Part shown: positions 12,351 through 24,142 of the stretch, piece by piece
Numbering within the stretch: position 1 is the stretch's first letter
How the letters are laid out: the number at the start of each line of letters is the position of its first letter
Assembly: GCA_037957365.1 (NCBI GenBank)
Contig: JARHVA010001425.1
Coordinates: forward strand, 1,080,501-1,144,500
Length of the DNA: 64,000 nucleotides
Source of the DNA: Torreya grandis
Taxonomy: Eukaryota > Streptophyta > Pinopsida > Cupressales > Taxaceae
Direction: 5' to 3'
Made by a program: the position numbers and the translations under genes
Notes under the pieces: generated by a model
The model's database searches: none
Told to the model about the DNA's origin: nothing
What the model saw: only the letters and a program-made list of their open reading frames with translations

Positions 12351-12493
12351 CTTAATGAATGTATGGAGTTAAAACATAAATTATCCCTAACATTCTTAAT
12401 ATATTGAGAAGAATTGATTTCATTACTTTTATTTTCTAAATGTACATCTAATTCAAAAAACATATTAACAATTAGAGCATTATTCACTTCCAA
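12350..12493 (-). pseudogene. Linker between protease-like segment 1 and G-patch (element B)
   Basis: This is the N-terminal part of the same open stretch as the G-patch: MEVNNALIVNMFFELDVHLE and following Asn/Ser-rich residues. No domain is recognised. It joins the first protease-like segment to the G-patch in one reading direction, so it was probably a linker of the same polyprotein. Confidence 0.4.
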
Positions 12494-12559
12494 AATTGTA
12501 GTATTTTTTTCATTAGGAGGACTACCAGGAGTATAAGAATCATAAGAATAACTGATATA

Positions 12560-12890
12560 ACCAAAATTACCTTTGTTGTCAAATTAGTCCCAAATTAAAT
12601 CTTGTAGACATGATTCTTAGTCAATTGGATTCCATCTCCTATTTTAGAGAACACTGCATTATGGGAGGCCAAGTAGATGCTTCCCAATATCAACTCATTA
12701 ATGTCTTGGGGTATTATATCCAAGACCACTTGCTCAATGAAGAATCTTGCAACATAGAAATCCATGAGGCATTAATGTGTTACCTCATCAAAGATGGTGA
12801 CATCAATCATGCCATAAATATTTCATTAAGGGAGTGTAATGTAGTTCAATCCCAACCATTACACTAAGGCCTTAATAATGTAATTGTACC
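12560..12890 (-). pseudogene. First retropepsin-like segment of element B
   Basis: The minus strand reads YGMIDVTIFDEVT, then FFIEQVVLDIIPQDINELIL, GSIYLASHNAVFSKIGDGI and QLTKN. The pattern V-x-L-D-x-x-P-x-D-I-x-x-L-I-L-G-S-x-Y-L-x-x-x-x-A-V-F, followed by L-x-K-N, parallels the segment at 11.3-11.6 kb and is the C-terminal half of a retropepsin. The catalytic Asp region would lie near 12,900, where only broken text is seen. The open plus-strand frame at 12,610-12,867 is the complement of this segment. Confidence 0.55.
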
Positions 12891-12990
12891 TAATGTTCCC
12901 GTTGAATAATATTTACATGAAATTGCCTTTTGAAATGGTTGTAATTTTATGCTTATTGGCATATTATAAATACAACATAATATATGGTAC

Positions 12991-13395
12991 CTAATTTGGT
13001 AGTATCTCTTTGATGAATCCTTCATCTACTCCTTGATGCCTAAGAGAACTAGGATTTGTAGATTCTCTATCAAGTGCCTTCCCCTTCACTTTGCATCTCT
13101 ACTAGTACTAGGTTAGAGCTTTGTGAGTGTGTAGATTAAAACATTGAACCACAATGTGACCTTCTTTGGAGCAGTAGCCACATACTTTTGACTCCACTCA
13201 CATCCACTTATTTTGATGATGTTCTTACTATATTTCTACCTATATAACATCAATGCTATGTTGGGGCTTATCGCTTTTCAACTCCTATCTTTGTTCTACA
13301 ACTTGTTGTCATTACTCTTATGAATGAAAGTATTGCATCAATGTAGTGATAATGGTATTCAAAAATAATTGAACTTGAGCTAACATTGGATCCAT
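12991..13395 (-). pseudogene. Short gag with CCHC zinc knuckle (element B)
   Basis: The frame opens at an ATG at 13,395 with MDPMLAQVQLFLNTIITTLM, about 45 bp after the PBS, which is why I choose this start. It continues through several TAA/TAG/TGA codons to a knuckle at 13,141-13,183 reading CGYCSKEGHIVVQC, a canonical C-X2-C-X4-H-X4-C nucleocapsid motif, and ends at a TAG at 12,991. About 135 codons is short for a gag; no capsid core is visible, so this may be a reduced gag. It should bind element RNA for packaging. Confidence 0.7.
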
Positions 13396-13438
13396 AGTAG
13401 TCTATAGAATGTGATTAAAATCAAAATTACACCAATAT

Positions 13439-13457
13439 GAACTTAGCTCTAATACCA
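13439..13457 (-). other. Primer-binding site, initiator tRNA-Met type (element B)
   Basis: The minus strand reads TGGTATTAGAGCTAAGTTC a few bases after the 5' LTR. The usual plant site complementary to initiator tRNA-Met begins TGGTATCAGAGC; the differences are mainly C-to-T transitions. Reverse transcription would start here. Confidence 0.8.
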
Positions 13458-13460
13458 AAA

Positions 13461-14692
13461 TTATATGTAAATAGTTTAGTAGTTTTTTTACTTATAAAAT
13501 TTCTTTAAAAATGGATTTGTGATTTGTGATTATAATTATTCATATTTTATGAATATCTAAAATCTCCATAGAGTTATATCAGTTATTTAACAAGATAGTA
13601 TAACTTTTAAAGAGAATCATAAAAGAAGAAATAAAAACACAAAATTTGTTTATAGAGTTCGATAATAGTTTACATCTCTGGGTCCACTATAAACTTGACT
13701 GATCCATTAATGAATAATTAGTGTGAAACATACAACTGAAGCATACCAAAATTATATATTTAATTCAAAAGATACCTCATCCATAAAAGTACCTCTTTTT
13801 CCAAAGGACTTATGGCCTTTACTTCTTTGAATTCTTGACTCTCCTTAATAATTATCCTTTTATCAGGATTGTTGATCTTCTAATGAATTCTTCCTTCATG
13901 CATTTCCAAAAATTTTCATTGGCTTACAAAAGCTTATCAAAGCTTTGTCTTTCAATAATGATTTGATAAAATTCTCAATGCAATACAAATGTGTTTTAAA
14001 TAATGCCTCATGACCCCTTTATATACCTTTAGTAAATACATGTTTCATGGGTGTCTTCCTTATCCTTTGGGAGATAGTCATGGGATTTAATTTATCTACT
14101 TTACATGATATGTGAGAATACAATTATCCATTTACAAGAATAATGGGATTGGATATTATCCCAATTCTATATGGATTATATCCATATTTTAAATTATTTT
14201 CACGTATCTAATGGGAATTAAATAAATTTATAATCTCTTTATAAAAAAAGACTTAGCAAAATTAAATGCCATGTACACCCTTAATTTGGTCACCTTGACT
14301 TACTTTTCACCTTCCACATGGGCCTTTAACATGGCTGAAATTAAATGGCAAGTGAATATCAAAGCATTTAATATTTTACCTTATCCTACTAAGTTTCAAT
14401 ATATGATTGTGTCATTTGTTGACTAGAGGTTGGTATTTTTCTTGCCACATGTGCATATTTCCACATCAATATTTTTCCATGCAACTAATTTTTGGTCTAT
14501 GTGTCTATGCCACATCATCACATCAGGTTGACCTTCCCATACTTTGACTTGTCATAACTTCTACATATGGACTCCATTTCATGAACTACAAATTACATCA
14601 AAAAGCTTTTGATGAGCTCTTTGGATTGGAGAAGCTTTGAATATGACTTAAGGCCTTTATTTTTGTGATCTCCCTAGATTATCTTTGAATCA
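13461..14692 (-). repeat. 5' LTR of element B
   Basis: Direct copy of 9,813-11,053. On the minus strand it begins TGATTCAAAGATAATC at 14,692 and ends at the PBS side near 13,461. It would hold the promoter and start of the transcript. The position next to the PBS identifies it as the 5' copy. Confidence 0.85.
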
Positions 14693-14697
14693 TTGGA
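14693..14697. repeat. Right TSD of element B (TTGGA)
   Basis: Exact match to 9,808-9,812 at the outer edge of the 5' LTR. Confidence 0.75.
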
Positions 14698-14808
14698 TAA
14701 TGTAAATACTATACCTATTCTAAATTTCAAATAAATCATATTACTCAAATATAGAATACAAGCTTTAAATTAGGAAACACAATTTAAATCATATTATTAG
14801 AATTTTTT

Positions 14809-16066
14809 TAGCATAATTTATAATTAATTGGTGTATAAACTTTAGTTAAGATAAAATGAATAAAAAGGCATCAATTGTTTTAAATTACTTGTAATTAGTA
14901 GAATGAAAGTAAAAATACTAATATAGATAATGCTCAGATAAATGAAAGAAGCTAACAGTGAAAATAAAAGAAGACTTAGTTATTTTATACCTGGAGGCTA
15001 ACTATGTATGACTAAGACATAACTAGGACTAATTAAATTAGATCTAATTATATGTGTGACACTAAAATAGAGATACCGCTATTCTAGATTAGAATTGACT
15101 AGAAGTTTACATGATAAAATATCATTACTATCCTCTATGGGTCAATCTTGACCTCCATGTACAAATAAGACATTCATGGCATAGTCACTTGTGCCTACTT
15201 AAAATATACTTATGTGTGGGATTTTGAGCTTTGGTTATAAAAAAATTACTTACAAATGACTTATTCAAGTTTGAAACCCTAATATGTCTTGAAATAGCTA
15301 AAAACCTACAAAAATAAAGGTGGGGAGGGTAATGGGGTCACCCCCATACTGATTGAATTCTACCTACGTATCTAATACTCTTAGGATGGAATTCAAGCCC
15401 ACGTAGTTCTCCCACCTAGAGTGCTTTGTGTGATAGTGCTTCTTGGTTATATGTATACATTTAGAGATGTATTGAATACTTGATAATGCCTTTCTTGACT
15501 TGGATAGAATAGGCTCATGAGTCTGCTAAGGGATAATTTAAGTGAATAGAATCAAAATTGGAAAGAAAAGGGAATCTTTTTAAAGTGTGCAATAATGTAA
15601 ATGTGCACAAGTAGTGAAATTTACAAGTAGTATAATAGGTGGCTTAGGTGTGCATTTATAGCAATCCAAAAGGTGAAACATCACATTACATATCCTAGAA
15701 ATACAAACCAAATTATAATGGGGTATTTAAATTTTAAAGAGATTCATTACTAGATAAAGGGTAGGATTGACCCTAAGGTCAATATCGACTATTGATCCTG
15801 ACTCATATGGGTCGATTTTATCTTGTAAGGGTAAAGTTTGAACTTTAAAATTTGACATGTTTGTTCTGATGCTTTAAATTGTTTTTAAAAACTAATAGTA
15901 TCTCTATAGGTATATTTTAACTACTTAGAAGTAATGGGCCCATACAAATATTTAGGATAGAGTGAGGTGGTGAAGTATGATCAATTTAAGTGCTCAAGTT
16001 AATTAAAGTAAAAGTGGGTCAAAATTGACATTATCAAGTATTTATGACCAAATTTGAGTGTCTACA
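14809..16066 (-). repeat. C-family LTR, probable 3' LTR of element C
   Basis: On the minus strand it starts TGTAGACACTCAAATTTGG at 16,066. It aligns along its length with 50,449-51,676 in the same orientation; both contain, on the plus strand, a close version of GGATGGAATTCAAGCCCA followed by TTCTCCCACCTAGAGTGCTT. It also aligns in opposite orientation with 18,715-19,381 plus 27,575-28,162. The lower edge is approximate, set where the three copies stop agreeing. Confidence 0.7.
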
Positions 16067-16081
16067 TTTTCTCCCCTTTAG
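16067..16081 (-). other. Polypurine tract next to C-family LTR
   Basis: The minus strand reads CTAAAGGGGAGAAAA directly before the LTR start TGTAGACAC. A purine run in this place marks a 3' LTR, supporting a minus-strand element with its body at higher coordinates. Confidence 0.65.
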
Positions 16082-18714
16082 TTTAGAAATGGAATTATTA
16101 GAGTTAAAGGAAAGATATAACCAAGTTTCTAAAACACACTTTCTATTTGGGTGAAAGATTCAATCATACAAGGTGTTCCATAGTGAATTTTGTAATGATG
16201 TAATGGTAGTTAATGTCCATATGTGAAACTAAAAAATTGAAATGTAACTTGAATTGGGAAATATTTTAAAGAAAAAGTAAGGAGTACACCTATATGTGTG
16301 AATTTATTATTCCTCATATAAATTTTATTAAAGATGATATTTCATTGAAGCATTGGAGAAATGGTGCTTCCCATGAAGCACTTGGAGGGATTGGTTATTT
16401 TTTTGAACAATGGTGAATTGAGGATCATAAAGACCCAATTTTAAGTAAACATGTAAAGAAAATATAACCCATTGAGGTATATAAAAACTTTAACTCACAT
16501 TATTGGCATTTGTAACCCAATATATAAATGTGTTAGAATCCACAATAGATTCATAGACTATAAAGTTTGAGGGTGTTGAATCTTCAATATGCACTATGCA
16601 CTTTAATTGAATCAACCACCATAGATGGAATATAGATTTAATTATCACTTTTTCCCTTAGTTATTATATGCATGATAAGAAGATAATGGATAACATCCAT
16701 GCACCTACCATGACTGCAAATAATAATTTTTATTGAAAGTATAACTTGAATATGTATCATGCCACTTTGAATTTTAAAAATAGTATAGTGTGCATGAATT
16801 TTTATCACATACCCATGTGATAACTATGAAATCTATAGTTGTATGTAGATGTAAAATGTTGTAACTTTTGTTTGAAGCTTGTATGCATATACCCATGCAT
16901 ATGCACCCAAAATGTATGAATATGTAACTTATTATTATAATGTGAATGCACATGCCCCTAAAATCTACACCAATAACTAAATTTTGAATGGTTTTTTATT
17001 ATTTAAAACTATATTTGGTATCCAAAACTATTTTTTATCATAGAGTCTTATCTCTGTATGAAAATCGCACTACAATGCCCCCTTTTGAGGTGAGGGATGT
17101 ATCCTAAAAGTCACTAATCTCAAAATAAAATTTAACTGTATCATGTATATCATGATGTAATCATTGAATATCATAGAATATGTGAGATTGTATGTCATCA
17201 TAGTAACATATGTATCATTAAAAGTATGTAAGTAACATATGAAGGCCTAAAGTGTCAAACCTAGATAAATGCTTCAATGAAGCTCATAGTAGTAATTAAA
17301 ATAAAATAAGTTTACACAATAGTTAATGCTTTATATGGATCATGAAACTCAACAAGTTCAACAAGCACACATATAAAATAAGCACAATGTCATATAATAA
17401 GGCCAAGGGCCACATACAAGTGACATTTTCAAATGTTACATAAGAAAATATTGCATGCACAAGGCCAAAATTTGTATGCAAAGGAGACTAATAATATTAT
17501 AAACAAGGGACATGTTTAAATGTTGCAAAAAAACATAGGGCTAATGTACACAAATAATAGACATGTTCAAATGTTTCATAAACCAAAAAAATATCTCATA
17601 GAGATGCTGAAGCAATTTTCACACAAAGGCCAAAGGCCACACACAATATAAAAGCAAAGTCTAATATACTATGTACAAGTAATAACATCAATGTAGCATA
17701 TAACTAGAAATATATCTTACACCATGTCTATGTAATTATATCATATTCTACCAAATAACATATCCATGTACATAATGTAAGATAGAGACATTATCCAGAA
17801 ATTTGTAAAGAGTATGTAAATCGACACAATATACACATTATAGTAAGGTAACACTTGTAAAAACTATAAACTTTAGAGAAGATGCCCACAACATGGCATA
17901 GATGCTGGGTAGAGGCAAATCCAACATCTAAGCCCATGTGAAAAATGTATGTCTTTCATAACACTTATAAATACCAATGAAATGCATGTGTGATTAAAAA
18001 AATTATGGTATCTACCAATCATGAGATAAATAACATATGACAATAATGTGAAATAGATGTATAATCATGCTTAGTTTCTAATTTTGGATTTTAAAATATT
18101 TTAAATGATTTTTAATTTTTAAAATATTTGATTTTTTGGTACTTTTTAAATTTAAAAAAAAGAGAAAGATAAAATTGAAGATAAAACCATGGGTTTTAAA
18201 GTATAAAAAATGAAGGGATATGAACAATTTTCCATGTGTGAGGTTAAAATATGAATTGAATATGATGGCATGACCATGTATGAGTAAGATGCCACCACTA
18301 TATATGTGAATTGTAACTTAAAGGAACAATGAAGATAAAATATCAATGTAGAGGAATGATTTTACATCCTCATCTCATCAAATGTGCACTCATTAATTCA
18401 TGTATAACACACATGTATGAGAAACATAACACACACACACAAAATCTATGAATGATAGTATCATGTAAACTAAAAATAAGAGTAGTATCAAAAATTTGGA
18501 TGTATTAAGGATATATTTGCCCAATTTTTGGTTTAAATGTGTAAAATGATTCTAGTCAATATCAACTGGTTTAGGACAAAAATGATAGCTGATGTCGACT
18601 GTTTCTAGTTAATAATATTTGTGATGAAAACAATCTATTCTATTCAAAATATAAAAAAAAACATGCTAAATGGTAATATCAGATCATTATTTTGGATTGT
18701 TAAAATTGGGAAAG
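16082..18714. repeat. Long untranslated-type region between two inverted C-family LTRs
   Basis: No gene is seen. The plus strand from about 17,040 to 18,450 resembles 61,930-62,600 in the same orientation: runs of CCCCC, an AACAAGTTCAACAAGCACAC-like word, and GGCCAA(G)GGCCA followed by TTCAAATGTT repeated at 17,400-17,640. It is flanked by a minus-oriented LTR on the left and a plus-oriented LTR of the same family on the right. It is either the 3' untranslated region of minus-strand element C or of a lost plus-strand element. The ORF at 18,152-18,346 has no supporting motif. Confidence 0.5.
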
Positions 18715-19381
18715 TGTAGTCACTGAAATTTGGTCATAAATATTTGATAATATTAGTTTTGGTCCACTTTTAATTTAATTGACTGGAGCACTTAATTTGG
18801 ACTTATTTTACCACCTCAATCTATTGTAAGTAATTGTATGGACCTATCTCTTTCTAAGTTATTATTTTATACCTACAAATTTTTTATTATTCACTAAAAA
18901 CCTTTATAAGAATCTATAAAAATATCCCATATCCTTAATTTCAAACATTACCATTCTAGGATAGAATTGACCAGAATGGGATAGGATTGGAAGTTGATAC
19001 TTTGATTACAGGTTGATCACGTATTTTACAACTTATAATGGCTATTTTTAAAGTGTAAACCCTTAATTCATATATTTAGTATAGGTAACATGAGGATTTA
19101 CCATTTTATATTGATATAAAGGCACATCTGGGTCACCAATTATATTACTTGACAATTTGAATATTGAGGCATATTTACACTATTGCATGTTGAGTAAATC
19201 TTCCATATTCTTCCCAAGTTAAATTTTATTCACTTAAATTAGGCTTTATCCAAGTCAAGAGCCTATTATATCCAAGTCAATAAAATCATTCTAAAGTATT
19301 TGATCCATCTCTAGATGCATAAATGTAGCATAAGGAGCACAATTATGCTAAACACTCTAAGTGGGAGAGCCACATGGGCTT
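18715..19381 (+). repeat. C-family LTR in plus orientation, first half
   Basis: Begins TGTAGTCACTGAAATTTGG and follows, in reverse complement, the C-family LTR at 14,809-16,066. At 19,381 it is cut by element D; the sequence resumes at 27,570 with the duplicated GGCTT. It is preceded by AAAATTGGGAAAG, which could be a decayed polypurine tract. Confidence 0.75.
19377..19381. repeat. Left TSD of element D (GGCTT)
   Basis: GGCTT is repeated exactly at 27,570-27,574. Between the two copies lies element D; joining the flanks across one copy restores the alignment of the interrupted C-family LTR, which independently confirms the insertion point. Confidence 0.85.
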
Positions 19382-21652
19382 TGTTGACCATTTTTCAACA
19401 CAAGTCAAAATATGTCAACCCTTTATAGTTGAGACTTGAATAGGAGTAGAACATAGTGTCTTAGGGTGTGTTATGGTATATTTGATATCATTTAATGCCA
19501 TTATAACTTTGGTCATGATCTAGTTTAGTCTTATGTCATTTGGATTCATCTAGGGGGTCAGACCATCATGGCATGTCACACAAGAATGAATAGGGTAGTC
19601 TGTTTGTACATTTTACAAGTGTGATTAGAAAACCTTTTAGGCTAAGAATACTACATGAACATGATGATTTTGGTGTGAAGATCATCCTCTATACATTTTG
19701 TGTCTTGATGAACTTGCTATCTAAAGATATAAGCATTTAAAGTTGAACTAATAGAGATAGGCATGCATGGGGATGTTAAGTTTAGGATTTGAGAACTAAT
19801 CATTATGTTAAAAATCTCTAAAATATCCTAATTTTAAATGCCAAAATTCTAAGTGGAAATATCTAATGTGATCAGATCTTAGATCAATGACATATGATTA
19901 GTCAATAAGTCAAAATGTCCTTGGGATAGATCAATGGTACACATTCCTATGTATAAGGTAGATCAATGATCCACATTAAAATACTAGGACCCAAGATCAA
20001 TGGCACATATTTGATCATGTAGTGGAGATCCAATGGTGTGAGGGAGGGATAAAGGGTTAGAGGATATTGAGATCAAATGCCATCATACTAAGTGTCATGT
20101 TTTAACTAGACAAGTAAATCAATGGTGCACATTTGATCTTATAGGCTAAGATCAATTACATGTGTTTAACTAAGAAAATAAGATCAATGGTGAATATTGA
20201 GTCAAAATTCAAGGATCCAATTGAATGTGAGGCTACCAAGTGGTACAAGCACATGAACTAGATGGGCTAATAATAAGATCCATAAAAATCACATAATACT
20301 ACCAAATATCATAATCTTGGATGCCTGGGTTGCATATTAATGGTTGACATCAAAAGTTGAATCCAAGTGACTCTAGAGGAAACTAACAAAGGAAATTTGA
20401 CCAAATTATAGATGGACAAGATGAGGCTACATGGCCAAATGATGAAATGCATATTTTAAAATGGAATGAGTAACATGGTAAGAGAATGTGACATAGGTAG
20501 CCATGTAGGAAATTAAATACTTTAGACTCATATGCTATCATGAAAGTTTAGTCAAAATATAAGATGAACAGTGACTACCAAATGTGAAGAACAAAGTCTA
20601 AGAGATAAATGAATGACTATAGATGGTAAATACATGTGTCTCGAGGATAGATAGTAGTTAGGATAACATATTATGACTATCATAGCATGTTTAAACCTCC
20701 ATTAAATAGTACATATGTGTCAACTCTCCTAATTCAATTTCAAATCCTTGGGAGATGATCCATGATGAAAATAGTTTCTTGAACAAGTAAGGAGAGCCCT
20801 ATGCCACATTTCATGAAGTTTCATGATTTGGAGGACCATTTATCCTATCAAACTATGCATTCTATATTTCTCACTACATTCCATTACATATTTAACTCCT
20901 CTCAGCATGACAAGTGTTATAATTACCTATGGACTTCTCTTTCACACTTATTTCTCTACTTCTATAAGTAGCTACCATTTTGGCCATTGTAAGCTAATAC
21001 CACACTATGTATGGTGAATCCATACTAGTTTTGACATTGTAATTTTCCTTAGAATAATAAATTTAATTTATTTTGGTTTCATATCTCATATTTTTAAAGT
21101 GTGTGAAGATATGCATAGTGAATAACAAAGTGATATCAATCTATCCTTGCTTTATCGTAGTCCTTCCATGTTTGATGCAAGTGATTTAAGCCTAGCATGC
21201 CCTATAAAGTGTAGTTAAGTGTGTGAATCTATATTAAGTATATAGTGAGCCTTAGTATTTGTAACTAATATATGGTTGTACTTACCTTGGATAGTCTTCA
21301 GGCATCTCACCTTCATATTGAAACACTAATGCTAGTGCATTCTAGGATTCTTAGGCTAGTGTTGTAGGCATTATTTCTTTGTGAAAGAAGTACAATGGTC
21401 ATGTGAAAGACATATTGGTGTGTCACTCTTTTATAATAGGTTTATTTCATGAAAATTATATCCCTTTTACCCCATAATAAAATAGTTAGCATAGGTGAAA
21501 TTAATGCAAGATATATTTACAGAGTTAGCCCTTAAATCTAGAGGCTCACTTCCACCATAGATACACCCACATACCTAGAAGTGTTCCCATGTTTCCAAAA
21601 TATGGAAGAGTATTGAACACCCTATTATATGGTGAAATATTTGGTTATAATA
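19382..21652 (+). repeat. 5' LTR of element D
   Basis: Starts TGTTGACCATTTTTC and ends GGTTATAATA, just before the PBS. It aligns along its whole length with 25,294-27,569, for example GTCATTTGGATTCATCTAGG at 19,536 and 25,450. A TATAAGTA at 20,963 is conserved in both copies. The ORF at 20,823-21,017 is LTR sequence, not a gene. The start TG is kept here, while the 3' copy has TA. Confidence 0.9.
20963..20970 (+). promoter_or_regulatory. Candidate TATA box in 5' LTR of element D
   Basis: CTATAAGTAGCTACCATTTTGG here and CTATAAGTAGCTGCCATTTTGG at 26,887 are almost identical, while nearby sequence differs more. The position about 1.58 kb into the LTR would leave about 0.7 kb of R-U5. The assignment is by pattern and conservation only. 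Confidence 0.4.
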
Positions 21653-21676
21653 TTTTTGGAACACCTGATGGGACCC
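21653..21676 (+). other. Primer-binding site of element D
   Basis: TTGGAACACCTGATGGGACC follows the LTR after a 4-base spacer. It differs from the element E site, TTGGCACTCCTGGTGGGACC, at three positions in 20. The tRNA was not identified. Confidence 0.6.
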
Positions 21677-21837
21677 ATTGTATTCAAGACAACTTATTAA
21701 GGTGAATGCTGGTCTTGATAACATCATATGAAAATTGGTGTGCTAATAAACATTTGGTGACTTCATCAAGGTAAAACTAGTTTAAGGCCATTGTTTTGTC
21801 ATAACATTTCTCTCATAATTCATTTTTATTATTAGGT

Positions 21838-22622
21838 CATCATTTGGTAGAGTGTTTAACCCCATTAATCCACCCATTCAGCCTAAAATTCCTCCTAAAG
21901 CTCAATATAATCATCCTAATCTGCCCTTTGAAGACCAAGAGGATTTTGCTAGCCAAGGAAGCCAAGAGAGTGAAGAGTTTGAATAAACTAAAGATCTTAA
22001 AGAAGACATGTCTAAACCTCAAGCTTTCCTTGCATTCAATACTAAAAATCTAATTCACCTTCAAGCATATGATGCCAATCTTCTTAATGCCACAAAAGGT
22101 GTGCCCATATTTAATGGTGAGAGTCATGTTACACTTACTGAACACATTAGGGATATCTCTGACTTTTGTAGCTTCCATAATGTCACTCAAGATAACATTA
22201 CAATTAGAATCCTTCCCATGTCCCTTAAAGGGAAATCTCTTGATTGGTATAGGACTCTAGAAGGTGGATGAATCACATCATGGGATGATTTTAGAGTATT
22301 GTTGACCTCTAGATTTGGAAATGAAAGTGACCATTCCTCTCTCATATATCATATCAATGTGATCAAGAGAGGATCTAAAGAAATAATGCATGACTTCATT
22401 GAAAGGTTTCAAAAGAATTGGTTTAGATTGTCTCCTCTCATGAGGCCACCTCCTAGTTTTGTGTTCCCTACCTATTTGAGAGATATTGGAACTAAAATTG
22501 ATCTCATGCTTCTATCCATGAGGGGTTCCACTCTTACTAAAGCATATGAACTTGATATCAAAGTTGAAAATGGTCTCATTCAAGCTAGAAGATTACCTCC
22601 TAAGGTGTCTATGCCTCCATAA
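21838..22622 (+). pseudogene. Gag core of element D
   Basis: The frame reads SFGRVFNPINPPIQPKIPP, then an acidic stretch, then from 22,008 FNGESHVTLTEHIRDISDF, SLKGKSLDWYRTLEGG and SWDDFRVLLTSRFGNE. This is the retrotransposon gag (capsid-like) pattern: P-x-F-N-G, a long helix, S-L-K-G-x-x-x-x-W-Y, W-x-x-F-x-x-x-x-x-x-R-F. The frame is unusually well kept, with one stop at about 21,983 and one at 22,269 between the two open parts. Gag would package the element RNA into particles. Confidence 0.8.
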
Positions 22623-23386
22623 TATTATACTTATGATAATGCTCTAGATGTAGCTCAAACTCCTAATGCTAATAATAAGCCTAGAGCTACTCCTAGGAAA
22701 TAAGATATTGTCATGGATAAAGATGCAGTGATTCAAATGCTAAGAGCTCAGCTTAGGCAAGCTATCATATAACTAGGTGCCTATCAGAATACTTACCCCT
22801 ATCAGAAATAATATGTTTAACAATTTTTAAGAGGAAGAGGTCAATGAAAGACTAACTCTAATAGGCCTACCAATGCATATAATCCTAACTCCACCACCAA
22901 TTCAAGAGAGATCATACATGTGCATAGAAACTTAGTAAAAATTAAAAATTGGCATCAAGGCCAATTTATGGATGCTAATGAGCATAGAAAGCAAGATCTT
23001 GTTGCTCAAGGAGGAGTTACTCCCCTCATATTATCTAAATATGAAGTGATGATGTAAGTTAATGAGGATTGACAGCCTCAAGGAGAAAGATTCACTAATT
23101 TCTTGGTGGAAGACACTTATGTACTCAATCAAGGAGCCTCTATTGTAAATAATACCAAATGCAAGAGTAAGGCTCTATAAGTATTATTATCATAACCATA
23201 TGCTCATCCAATCCTCCTTCAAGGTAGCAAGACATGGATGCAATTGTGATAGTTCTAAAAGCTCTTACAACTCCATCAAGTCAAAATATGGTAAGATTTA
23301 TTCAAGGTGCCTCTATTCCTCAAGTTCCAAGAAATTATTTACCTCTAAGGACTCAATAAAAGGTAATTAATAATTCTCTAAACATA
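22623..23386 (+). pseudogene. Gag C-terminal and linker region of element D
   Basis: The reading frame continues with stops: YTYDNALDVAQTPNANNKPR, later MLRAQLRQAII and NTYPYQ, then RGRGQ. Asn/Pro/Gln/Tyr-rich composition and a basic RGRG patch suggest the nucleic-acid-binding tail of gag, but no zinc knuckle is seen. It leads into the protease. Confidence 0.45.
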
Positions 23387-24142
23387 GTGGATTCCTTGAA
23401 AAGTGCCAAAACATCTATCTCCTTGTGGGATTTCCTTCATATGCATGGCCAAAAAGAGTTGTTACAAAATCAATTATCCACTATTACTACTAGTCCTTCA
23501 TCTTCAAATCAAAGTAATGGTTATTTTGTCCTTGAAAATTATCCTAAAAATATTGTTAGGCCATTTAATATGGCTGATAAACCTCCACCATTTTACCTCA
23601 TTCTCATTGTGGGTGAGAAGTTGGTACACAATTGCATAGTTGATAGTGGAGCCTCTACCTCAATCATGCCCAAAGTTGTAGTTGATAAGTTAGGCCTAAA
23701 ATATAAGCCTCATATTAAATGAGTGATTTAGATAGATGGTAAACTTGATAAGACCATAGGGATGATAAAAAATTTTAAGGTTTTCTTGCATGACTATCTT
23801 AACTTTCCTATCCTTCAAGATATAGTTGTTGTTGACCTCCCAACTCACTTTGTAATCTGCCTATCAAGAGACTTTACAACCAATATTGGTGGATATCTCT
23901 CAGCTAATTGGTCCTTCTTGGCCTTTAGGACAATTTATGGGACCAAAGTGATCATTAAAACTTATCCTCTTGTAAGGTTTCACATTAAACCTTACATTGA
24001 AACCAGTTCTAACTTGAATTATGTTGTTCATGAGAAGGAAGAATCTAATGTGTATGATGGTGCTTATAAACTTAAGGGAATTTTTGATCTATTTTTTTAT
24101 GAGTATGGTGTAGATTCGTATGGACATGATCCTTATGCATAA
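23387..24142 (+). pseudogene. Retropepsin of element D
   Basis: The active site is intact: CIVDSGASTSIMPKVVVDKL at about 23,634 (the D-S-G-A motif with the following hydrophobic-M-P). After one stop near 23,722 the frame resumes with DIVVVDLPTHFVICLSRDFT, GGYLSANWS, GTKVIIKTYPLVRFHIKPY. D-L-P-x-x-F-x-x-x-L-S/G-R-D/E followed by G-G-Y-x-S/M and Y-G-T-K is the C-terminal part of a plant Ty3/gypsy protease type. The conserved DSG triad is the best-preserved catalytic site in the window. One stop and a small frame gap break the domain. Confidence 0.8.

Larger units (their letters stand above)
9813..14692 (-). mobile_element. Element B: small non-autonomous LTR retrotransposon
   Basis: Two direct repeats of about 1.24 kb (9,813-11,053 and 13,461-14,692) flank a 2.4-kb interior and are bounded by the same 5-bp duplication, TTGGA. 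On the minus strand the order is 5' LTR, PBS for initiator tRNA-Met, a short gag with a CCHC knuckle, a protease-like segment, a G-patch, a second protease-like segment, a purine-rich stretch and the 3' LTR. RT, RNase H and integrase are absent, so it must have used enzymes of another element. At 4.9 kb it resembles gag-bearing non-autonomous elements of plants (TR-GAG type). Confidence 0.85.

Noticed and set aside
12610..12867. Open plus-strand frame of 85 residues
   Set aside because: The complement reads as a retropepsin C-terminal half in the strand and order of element B; the plus-strand frame has no motif.
14804..14808. TSD for element C (AGTCT at 51,677 against the lower LTR edge)
   Set aside because: No matching pentamer is found at the lower edge, whose exact position is uncertain; I did not claim a TSD.
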